From: Nematostella vectensis
Taxonomy: Eukaryota; Cnidaria; Anthozoa; Actiniaria; Edwardsiidae
Direction of reading: 5' to 3'
Length of the DNA: 64,000 bases
Assembly: GCF_932526225.1 (NCBI RefSeq)
Contig: NC_064039.1
Location: 6,337,001-6,401,000 of the forward strand
Shown piece by piece: positions 9,469 through 19,900 of this stretch. Every line of letters begins with the position of its first letter. The stretch's first letter is position 1. The position numbers and the translations under genes were made by a program. The notes beneath the pieces were generated by a model. That model made no database searches. It was not told the origin of the DNA and was given only the letters and a program-made list of their open reading frames with translations.

Positions 9469-11833
9469 ATGTATAGCCTTTTTCCAGATGAGGTGAGAGG
9501 GTTGATATTCGACTGCGATGGGACAATTCTCGACACAATGCCTCTTCACTGGAAAGCGTGGTGCCAAATTTGTGCAGAGACTGGACTGTTGTTTAAAAAG
9601 AAAGACTTCTATCGCTTGGCCGGAGTACCAGGCAAATATATCATACGAGATCTAGCGATTCAACAAGCGATAGTCTTGGACCCCTTAGAGGTTTATCACA
9701 GAAAGAAGAAATTATTCCTTAAAGGGCTTTCGACTGTGAATAGTATCCCGTGCGTTGTAAAGTATGTCTACGAGGCAAGGCAGAGAGGTATTCCAGTTGC
9801 GGTTGCTACGGGAAGTTCACGAATTCAAGTTGAGAAAGGTAATCCTACCTCTTACCATCTCTGTCATACTCAAGCTTTTCGTGGTATTATCTAGTTTACA
9901 AAGTGATTTGGTGTTCAATACAATATACCTTTGCGTAATCGTTCCAATGCAAAACGATCACACATATGCAGATATGGGGTTTATTGAGCAATCTTCCTTG
10001 ACCGACGATGTACGGCGAAAATTGTTAGATTTGTGTCATTTTATACTCCCTTGTTTTCTTGAAAATATTGAGAATTGCTATAGCGAATCATGTATCTTTA
10101 ATTCTCAAGAAAAACCGTTCAAGTGCTGGGAAAGCCTTTAAAGTGCCGAATTGTAATAAAGGATAACTTTGATCCCTAAATATGGTAATTTGGTGGGTAG
10201 GTTCGAAGGTGTTATTAATAATTAACGGGAACCTAGGGAATCGCGGCACAGGGGAACTGGAACCTGGGAGACAAGTTCTTTGGCTTTAGCAAGTTTGCAA
10301 AATAATGCGGGCAAATCGGAAAACAACAGCTTCTTCTGAGTATGTGAGATCTCAAAAATATTTTGCGAGCAAACGAGATGTCCCTTTCAAGGGACTATTT
10401 GTAACTTTAACAATCATACCAGCCCAACTTGGACGGATACAGTGGAAATGGGCTAAATGTCCTGGGATCCTTGAAGAGACCCATTCATAAGTATTATTCT
10501 TTCTGTTTTTGCAGCATTGACAGCAGTGGGGATAATTGATTTGTTCGATGTAATCATTGGCAATGAAGACTATATACACCCTAAACCAAGCCCAGATGCT
10601 TTCCTGATGGCTGCTGAAAGGATTGGTGTAGACCCCGAGGACTGCTGGGGCTTTGAGGATACGTAAGTGATATTCTGAACAATTCAAGAGTAAGAGCAAA
10701 AAAACCAAAGTTCATGTTACATGGTATAGAATCATTACTCTCATTTACTTTTCTTACTTTCCTTTATCAAATACATATAAGTCCTCCCTGCCATACATAT
10801 TATTGGTAAAAAAATTAACTAGTTCTTACTTTTCTTTATGAAATACATAAAAGTCCTCCCTGCCTTACATATTGGAATAACAATTTAACTAGTGCTTACT
10901 TTCCTTTATCAAACACATATAAGTCTTCACTGCCATACATTCAAATAACAATTCAACTAGTGCTTACTTTCCTTTATAAAATACATTTAAGTCCTCCCTG
11001 CCCTACATATTATTGGAATAACAATTCAACTAGTTCTTACTTTCCTTTATCAAATACATATAAGTCCTCCCTGCCATACATATTATTGGAATAATTGTTC
11101 AACTAGAAATCCTAACAGAAGAGGGGCATAGCCAAAGTAAGAGTTTTTTGTCAAGGAGGAGGGGAGGGTAGAGCATTTCTCAGTCATTCTCATCGTCTTT
11201 AATAAAACTTCTTCAGGGCAGACCTGGCCTGCCCTGAAGAAGTCGTAGTAAAGGCTATTAAAGGCGACTATTACTACTGGAAGTCCAATGCCACATTCTT
11301 TCATCTGCTTTTTGTAAAACTTCTTACTCTACTGGAGCACCGCTGTAGGCCTTGTGATATTGGGGAAGAGGCACAATATGGAAACATTGATAAAATACTG
11401 GTGCAGGGGGGGGATTGAACAGCCATGCCCCTACTGTTCGTTTCCTTACAATTTTGAAAATGCTACCAGGGACGTATCAGGCAGGAGCTGCCTACCTATC
11501 AGCGGCGTAGCCAGAATTTTTAACAGGAAGGGGCCCAAAATGCCCTTTCAAGGCATTTTCTTCTGTATTCTAGATAATGTCTCAAACATTTACTGTATCT
11601 TTGGCTGCTAGAAGGGGGGCCCCGGGCCCCCTGGGCCACCCCCCTGGCTACACCCCTCCTACCTATTCTCCAAACTGGAGATGGTATTGAATATATATAG
11701 GATGTAACGATTTAATAATCCATTTCTCATCTTCTTTAGGGATATTGGTCTGGAGGCTATCAAGGCGGCAGGACTTGGTCTCGCTGTTGATGTGCGGTTA
11801 ATGGATGACTATCCCAAAGCTTCTGGTGCTTAA
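9469..11833 (+). CDS. HAD-like phosphatase 2 (YqaB/beta-phosphoglucomutase type), 3 exons
   Basis: Exons 9469-9838, 10515-10662 and 11740-11833 join in phases 1 and 2 to give 203 codons plus stop. Exon 2 is 148 bp, exactly as in HAD gene 1, and both intron positions are identical, so the two genes are tandem duplicates. Catalytic motifs are intact: FDCDGTILDT (D15, D17), AVATGSS, the lysine in HPKPSPDAF, and GFEDTDIG. The protein ends soon after AVDVRLMDDYP and lacks the basic tail of its neighbour. The role is inferred as in HAD 1: magnesium-dependent removal of phosphate from a small sugar phosphate. The start was chosen as the first ATG of the frame. Intron 2 holds a tandem repeat and two repeat remnants. 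Confidence 0.9.
10747..11105. repeat. imperfect tandem repeat, about 70-76 bp, ~5 copies
   Basis: Units contain TTACTTTCCTTTATCAAATA, then AAGTCCTCCCTGCC, and end near CAATTCAACTAGTGC. Spacing is uneven because of small deletions. Lies in HAD gene 2 intron 2, close after exon 2. Confidence 0.85.
11350..11480. repeat. dispersed repeat with G-run, family B (copy 1)
   Basis: The order of CACAATATGGAAACATT, a G-run, CAGCCATGC, a TTTCCTTA motif and GGGACGT resembles 38610-38800 in LRRC56 intron 9. It is probably a fragment of an old interspersed element. Confidence 0.45.
11500..11655. mobile_element. short foldback element with GTAGCCAG ends
   Basis: The left GCGTAGCCAGAATTTTTAAC is opposed by a right CCTGGCTACACCCCTCC, with C/G-rich complementary tracts inside. 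About 155 bp, non-coding, in HAD gene 2 intron 2. Boundaries are approximate. Confidence 0.45.
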
Positions 11834-12997
11834 GGACAAGATTGTCAGATATAGAAAACACGAGAAAAGAAACATCATGTGCACCTAATACATACTCACA
11901 ATTTCCTTTATGCTCAAACACATCATACTGTACCTTCTAAGCTTTTCAAGACGTAGTAGGTCCTAAAAAATACTCATGCAAGAGGAAGCCAAGTTGGGAA
12001 GAAATCTGCCATGCAGAGATAAAAATATTTATTTTTAATCTGATGTTTTACCATGTTAATAAGTAATGGAACCCCAGGGCATCAAGGCTGAGTGGAACCT
12101 GAAACTAAAGTCTGGCTTTAGCAAGCAAGTACTAGCAAAATACCGGCGAATTGGGAAAAAAACTGTTTTTCTCTCTCGAAAATGTGAACACAAAAAAATA
12201 TTGTGCGAGAAACCAAAAGTTATTTATTTTTAATCGAATGATATACCATCCTAATCTAAATGCTGTCTTTATTTATATCAAAGCAAAAAAATGCAGTTCA
12301 AATTTTTACAGGGATTGGTTGTGATACACTTTTTATGGGACTGAATAAAAGACAAAAAATATTAGTGACCCTTTTTCAGGCAACTTCAAAACCCTGGAAC
12401 CACAGTGGCATCATTAAACGTGGGTATTTGTCTCTAGCCCTTATTTTCAAGCACATGAGCTTTCTCACACATTTATGATATTTATTTATATGTATTATTG
12501 CAACATCTTTCTCTTATATTGGCCGTGTTTTATTTCAATCAATAGCAATTTTTACATTCATCATGGTGCAGAAATGTCCACGTTTTAGAATGCATACCCT
12601 GTGTAAGATGGCTTATTGTTGAGAAATTTAAAAAAAACCTTGTCTGTACTGTGTTTTTACAGACACGCTCTTTTGAAGCTCACGACCAATCAGGGCGCGT
12701 GCTTCACTGGTGTTATTTTATATCAGCCTTTATTATATAGTGTCAGCATTTTATGGTCCCATTTGTGGTTTCTTTGAAAAAGCTTGTATTGCAATCCATA
12801 AAAGTAAAAGCGATTTGTGATCTCGGCGATTATAATGTTACCTCTAGTATAGAGCACCTCTACTACGAGGTAACCATTTTCCATCCCCAAATGTATTATT
12901 CCCTTATACCAGGGACTTGTGAGAGATCTCTCACAATTCCTTGCTTATACTATACCCTCAACTATAACCAATCTCATTATCCCTTTGGTGACAATAA
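11834..12997. other. intergenic, no gene recognised
   Basis: 3' UTR of HAD gene 2 followed by AT-rich DNA. Open frames at 12260-12478 and 12753-13046 have no family signature. No repeat or RNA gene was seen. Confidence 0.45.
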
Positions 12998-13732
12998 GGA
13001 CCCGGTCGCACTAGCAAGATGTTCACCAGATGTCAGGGACATTTAGATAGACATGTTTGTCCCGTGGCATCTACGCACTATCAGACATTCTTAAATTATG
13101 AAATTAAGGTCGCACTGGTTACAACATCCGTGGATCGATCACGAGCCCTAAAAATAACATCGTATGTCATTCATCTGCGTTTCCTTCGCAGGTGGGAGAT
13201 TCGAAAAGCAAATACTCTCTGCATGATGCACGTCTGCATATTAAGTCATGAATAGAAAAAATCTGCTGCTTTTCGTGTGGATGTACCTATACATCGTGCT
13301 GCGTTAGTCTGATGCATAGCTGTTGCTTTTACTCAGTTAATTGCAAATTTAGTTGTCTATTATGCACCGAAGGCGAAGACGTACATGTTTGGCTTAGAAT
13401 TGACCGTTCCTCAAGCCGCCAGATTGTTGGAAATAAGGGATTTTGGTAGGGATTCACCTCTAGCTTTGAAGGCGAAGCGATGGTTGCTATTTGAGACCAT
13501 TTACGTTTTTTGTGTGAGTGACGTTCTTTGCGCGATAAGAATAAAAACAAACAGAGTTCCCCCGATATCAGGTAGATGGGCTCCTTTGAAGTTTTGTCCC
13601 GACCGGCGAATTTGTCGTGTTGCGTAAAAACATAGGTCGCACTTGGCTTCGTAACATGTCACGTACATCTGTCAGTTTTTGAGCTTATCTATACAGAGAT
13701 CTCCTGGACATCTTGCTAGTGCGACCAGGCCC
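12998..13732. mobile_element. PIF/Harbinger-like MITE with TAA target duplication
   Basis: The left end GGACCCGGTCGCACTAGC and the inverted right end (GGGCCTGGTCGCACTAGC on the minus strand) continue as imperfect inverted repeats for about 38 bp. TAA flanks both sides (12995-12997 and 13733-13735), the 3-bp T-A-A/T-T-A duplication typical of PIF/Harbinger elements. The 735-bp interior has only unconvincing short frames, so it is non-autonomous. GGTCGCACT recurs inside (about 13109 and near the right end). Confidence 0.75.
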
Positions 13733-13998
13733 TAAATGATTCCACACGCTACCCGGAAGTGAATATCCCACCAACCGGAAGTGAATATTCCACCTGCTAG
13801 CTATTGCAATTTTACCCGCAAGTAAGGGCTTTGTTGTTGCTGAGCTTTGCGTTTTCTTGTAATTTATTATAGAATAATTTCCCTCTAAAGAGATATGGAT
13901 TCTCCAGAAAGATACACTCCTAAAAAATGTTGCGAGGTACGTGTTAGTGAGGTCTTCCCACATGGAAATCAACTCGGGTGACGAACAAAGGGCGATCG

Positions 13999-16900
13999 AT
14001 GAATATGGCGCCGATCAAGATACCGCATCAACAAGTTCGACAAGGGTTTCTCTGGTGTCTGGCCGCCATTTATATGTTCGCATTCACCTCCTTGTACGTC
14101 CAAATACCTGGTAATTATGAACCGTCCACTTCACTAAAGTACAGACAATGGGATATATGACAGAATCGGTGTTGAGTTCAATTGACGGTTTTAAGGAACG
14201 GAGCACGAATGAGCTCTTACTGCATTTAATCGAATAAGCGCCTTCCCTGAATAAGAGTCTAAAATGTACTAAAATAAACATCAGTCGCGACTTGTCGCGA
14301 TTAGTAGATTGTACTACAATGCAAGTTAACGGACGACGTCCGAAGCTTGGGAACCAGGGTAGAATGACACACGCCGCGTTCAAATAAAAAAAACGCCTGT
14401 CAGACATTGCGCAATACATTGTTTCCTCCACTATACCCGGTCTATTAAATCGTTATAAAAATCGATACAAATCGGTGATTTTTATCGTTGTATCCGTGAA
14501 ATCGAAAACATTGGGAAAATAAGAGTGCGGAAATCGATAATATCGATTTTTTTATATTTATCGTTTTTTAACGACTTGACCGGGACTATACTGTTAGTTG
14601 GATAGTAGCGACTGAACAGCGGCATTTGTTCTAAACAATTGATGTGGTATGCGCAAATAAACATTGCGAGACATACTCAATCGCGCTTCAATGCCACTGA
14701 CTTAACTCGTCAGTAAATATATCGACTGCTCCGAGCAATTCACATACATGAGCTTAGTAGTCCTTTAGTACTGTCACAAAAGATGGTACCACGGGCCAGC
14801 GACCAGAAGGTTTTTCTACGTGACTCAATACGGAGGAGAGCGCGACCTAAAACGACTCTCTGACCCATATGTTTTGAGCCAGGATTTAACACCTTAGATC
14901 TGCCTTTTTGATAGTAATGGACCTTTTCGCTGTTAGAAATACAGTACTTGGAAGGCCTGTGGTTCAACACCATAGGAAGGCTCAAACGTGGATGTTTTGG
15001 CGAGAATGGTATGGAGTACTAAATAAATCCTCTGCTATTCTTTGCTAGGATTGTATGGGGATCGTGGTCTTCTACCAGCACGTTACATCCTGCACGACCG
15101 TGAGTAAACATTGCGTGACGCGCATTATGTGTGTTGCGTTACCGCCACTAATCTTGGCATCTGCAATCCTAGTGTCTACGTGCGCCGATAAGCACACATC
15201 TTGTCAGCGGTGGGCATCTGCAGGGGAGTGTCACAACAACAGTAGATGGATGACGTCACACTGCTCGAAAAGCTGCGACAGTTGCCAAGGTAATACGGTG
15301 TCAGGGGAGGCATAAGACAACGCCAAGTTCCGAAACACACTAATATTAGGTGGATAATCAAAGAACTATAAAAGCCCCCCTATCTCTAGCAAAAATAACA
15401 ACAACGAATAAACAACCCAAACCTAATCCCTTGTACTTCCAATTCCTTTTCGTTACACCCACCCTACCCATCATTCTCTAGCATTCTCTAGGCTTCTGGC
15501 TTCCGTCATATGAATTTCTTGAAGCGGGATTCATTGACCAGCACTGAAATAGTTTCAAAGCGCGCCACCTCTCCGCAAACCGCTGACCAAGAAAAAGAAC
15601 CAAATATAATTCCAATGGTGAAATCAAGAAAGCGGTTTGCCATGTGGAAATTGTTGATGACTGTTCGCGGAGTACTTAAGATCGTGTATGGTTCCTTATT
15701 TTTGTTGCAGATGCCTAACTACTATGTTCCATTGCCTACCCTCATGTGGATACGCATGGCTTCTTATATCATAATCCTTGGCCCTTATTCTTGTCACAGA
15801 TACCTCTCTTAGTAGCGTGTTCCGTAGGACACCTACCCTCTTGTGGCTGACGCCCTTGCTGGGTCTAAATACCTCGTCTGGCATGGAGCTTCTGTGTCTG
15901 GTCGGGGCGGTCCTGTCCATGGTGTTACTTGTCTCTCAGAGGTGCCGCGATTGTATCGCATTCTTGTTGCTATGGTTTCTGTACTATTCCATGGTCCAGG
16001 TAGGCTGTAACCACGTGACTTACAGCGACCTTATACAACCTTTTTTCTAAGTCTATGGTAACTTGTGGGGTGTATCCTTTACCCCCTCCCCCAAAAGGTA
16101 TACGCATATCCTTTACCCACTCCCCGAAAGGTGTACGCATATCCTTATTTACCCCCTCCCCCCAAAGGTATACGCATGGTAATCCTAGAATAAACTGACA
16201 ATGACGTTTCGTGCTCATTTGCATATTATACACACCTTGCAGTATAAAGTGACCGCCTCTTTTCACAATTCGTGTTTCAGGTTGGCCAGATTTTCATATG
16301 GTACCAGTGGTAAGCATTTTTTTATACCAATACTCAACCGTAAAAACATTTTTTTTATAGATTTACTTGTGATTCGCATTCATCCAATATATATTCTGTT
16401 GCGCTTGCATCCATTCAACATACTGTGTGCTACTCGTAGCGCTTGTGCAACCTAATCCCTTGCGATTTGACTGGGTTTCCTGTGATTACTGGGATATTTG
16501 CCGTCACAGCGGTTCATCTACGAGCACAGGAAACCCGTTAAGCACGCCAGGGACTAGGCTGAACACAGGAAACCCGGTAAGCACGCCAGAGACTAGGCTT
16601 GACACAGGAAACTCGGTTAGCACGCCAGAGACTAGGCTTGACACAGGAAACCCGGTAATCACGCCAGAGACTAGGCTTGACACAGGAAACCCGGTAATCA
16701 CGCCAGAGACTAGGCTTGACACAGGAAACTCGGTTAGCACGCCAGAGACTAGGCTTGACACAGGAAACTCGGTTAGCACGCCAGAGACTAGGCTTGACAC
16801 AGGAAACCCGTTAAGCACGCCAGGGACTAGGCTGAACACAGGAAACCCGGTAAGCACGCCAGAGACTAGGCTTGACACAGGAAACCCGGTAATCACGCCA

Positions 16901-19900
16901 GAGACTAGGCTTGACACAGGAAACTCGGTAAGCACGCCAGAGACTAGGCTTGACACAGGAAACTAGGTAAGCACGCAAGAGACTAGGCTGAACACAGGAA
17001 ACCCGGTAAGCACGCCAGAGACTAGGCTTGACACAGGAAACTAGGTAAGCACGCCAGAGACTAGGCTTGACACAGGAAACCCGGTAAGCACGTCAGAGAC
17101 TAGGCTTGACACAGGAAACTAGGTAAGCACGCCAGAGACTAGGCTTGACACAGGAAACCCGGTAAGCACGCCAGAGACTAGGCTGAACACAGGAAACCCG
17201 GTAAGCACGTCAGAGACTAGGCTGAACACAGGAAACCCGGTAAGCACGTCAGAGACTAGGCTGAACACAGGGAACCCGGTAAGCACGCCAAAGACTAGGA
17301 CTCAGGAAACCCGGTTAGCACACCAAGGACAAGGCAGTCAGTCAGCTTCACTATAATAGGTTAACAGGCTTCAAGCGTGTGACGACTATGCTGGGACTTT
17401 TGTAGAGGTTATTACTGTAAAATCCTAGGTATCGACTTATGGTCAATCGTATTCATTGAATGCGTACTTGATGAGGATTTTTTTGTAGAATCTAAAGCTG
17501 GATCCCGTACTATGTTTTATAGGGACGGGTTGCTATGGGAGACGGGATTTCTTGCTATACTCATAGCTCCATGGAACATTGGCCCCGCTCGCTCAGAAAA
17601 ACAACGTTGTTTCTACTGCAAACGCGACAGGTATGCCACCACTAATTATGGATTAGCCGCTATGATATCGGGTAGGGGAGATTTTAGCCAAAATGAAAAC
17701 ATGAAATGAAACATGAAACTGTTTCGTTTGAAAGGACATTATTTTATCTTCTTAATCTAATGCACATTTTGTTGATACGAATAGTGTTATTTCATACGAT
17801 ATCGCAGAAACCGCTACGTCTCTATCACTACAAATTCACCTTTGCAACTAAAACAGAGCTAAAGAAAATGGCTATCTTTCAAAACATTTAGAAACACGGC
17901 CCGCCATCATGACGCGGTATCCCTGTGGTTAGTCAAATGGCTGCTCTTCCGGTTGATGTTCGCTTCCGGTGTGGTCAAGCTGTACTTCATGGACACCACG
18001 TGGTGGGAGCTCACCGCCATGTACTGGCATTACGAGTCTCAGGTCAGCTTGATAGCCGAGCTTGATAGACGAGAAGTAACTCTGACTTGCACTTCCGTGC
18101 TACTCCTTGATACAAAGTTCACATCAAAATAAGTTACAAAGAATTTCATTTATTGCATTTCTTGGATTCTGTTATAATTCATGAATGTATGTGAAGCGTC
18201 AGTGACTGTAAACTCGGTACTAACCTCTAGTGGGTCCGTTTTTGTGGGATATAAATTATTGTAAATGCTTTCCGCCATTTTTAGGCATGCAGCCAGTTGT
18301 CCATATCTACGTGTTGCGCATGTGTTCGCCCGGTTCATTCTTGTGTTGCGCTTGTGTTCGCCCGGTTCATTCTTGTGTTGCGTTTGTGTTCGCCCGGTTC
18401 ATTTTCATGTTGCGCTTTGCTTCATAACTGTTTTTCTGTGTTGCGCTTGTGTTCGTCCATGTGTTTACCCGGTTCTTACTTGTTCATAACAGTGTTTTCG
18501 TATTTGTTCGTATTTGAGTTGCGCTTATGTTCGCCGATGTAGCAATTAACTATCTTTTTTTAGTGCATTCCCACCCCGGTTGCTTGGTACTTCCACAAGC
18601 TCCCTAAATGGTTTCACCGATTAAGCGTCGTCATTACGTGAGTTTCTCTAAAAATTCTACCCCAATTATGAAAACCTTTCCAGTTTCCGGTGTTAAATGT
18701 CACTTTGAGCGCATCATTTTGTTGTGTGTTCACAGCTATGTGATCGAGATGGGCCTCCCATTTCTGTTCTTCGTTCCAGTGAGAGTGATTCGGATATTTG
18801 CTTACTTCGGACAGGTATGTCGGGTGGATTGTTTGCTAGCGCAAGAAGCGATGAGAACTCCGTACCTTTATTTCTCAAAATAATTACCCTTCATCACCTA
18901 GGTACTTGTTATTCGTCGTAGGTGTTTCTACAGTTATTGATCTTGATCACCGGCAACTACAACTTCTTCAATCTCCTGACGATGACTCTTTGCATTTCGC
19001 TTCTTGATGACGTCTTCATTACGACACCTATCACGTGCTCTTGTTCGTCCAATTGCTGTAGAAAGAAGTATTGTGAGTAAAGTTGTCAAAAAATCTATTG
19101 GGATTAACTTACAGCTTCTGTGAAACTGTGAAAATTGACGTGTTGTTATCCTTTTTAGCGAAGTCCGTTCAAGACAACGTTGACTCGGCAGAATCTTCCA
19201 CCACAGGGGGAGAAAAAGTAGAAGCCGGTTTAAACAAGTTTCAACAGCACAAGAAAAAAACAAATAAAGGTAAGGGCGTTATCGTAGGTAGCTTGTCAAC
19301 CTCGGCCCCAGGGCTTGAAGGAAAAAAAAAATAAATATGGCGTCAGTTGTATTTCTCGCTAGACGAGCTAGACATCACTATTATTTATAATTACCCAGAA
19401 GACCCTGGGAACGGGGTTATTAGTTTGTGCGTCTTCTATGCCATTCAGCGCCGAGGTCTATTTCAGTCTTTACTGATCTTTGTTGATGGGGGTTGTAAAT
19501 CGTTACTGACCGATTGAAAGCATTTTTTCTCAGGTGACGACGCAGTATTTCAGAGCCTTTTGACTGTTTTTATCAGCCGAATGAACTCAAAGGGCTCGTC
19601 ACCTCATCGTGTTGAGGCCTTTCGAGACTTTACGCACAGTACGATGGCAGGACGGATAAAAACAGCGTCAATTGCCGCGTCATTCCTAGCGACCATGGTC
19701 ACCATCGGAATATTAATTAATAGATGGTTTTGGTTTGAAACAACAAATGGTGGGCTGTACAGCTGGATAGGTGAGGATGAAGATCACAAAATATAGGGAA
19801 AATATAGGGGGGTGGGGTGGGTGGAAGATAAGCGGAGAAGGCATCAAGATGATAAAAGTGAGCACTACTGGGGCGTATCCAAGAAACTATAGTGAACTTA

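Noticed and set aside
13895-13936. Alternative first coding exon of the LMF2-like gene (ATG followed by GTACGT)
   Set aside because: Possible in phase with an acceptor at 14019, but the ATG at 13999 gives an N-terminus of the usual length; without RNA evidence the simpler start was used.
15510-15812. 100-aa frame in LMF2-like intron 3
   Set aside because: It spans a dispersed repeat fragment (also at 20461) and the decayed exon-like copy. It does not join neighbouring exons in phase.
16427-16966. Long open frames on both strands with [15 protein letters not shown]-type repeats
   Set aside because: Created by the 39-bp minisatellite, whose period is divisible by three. It lies in an intron whose flanking exons join perfectly without it.
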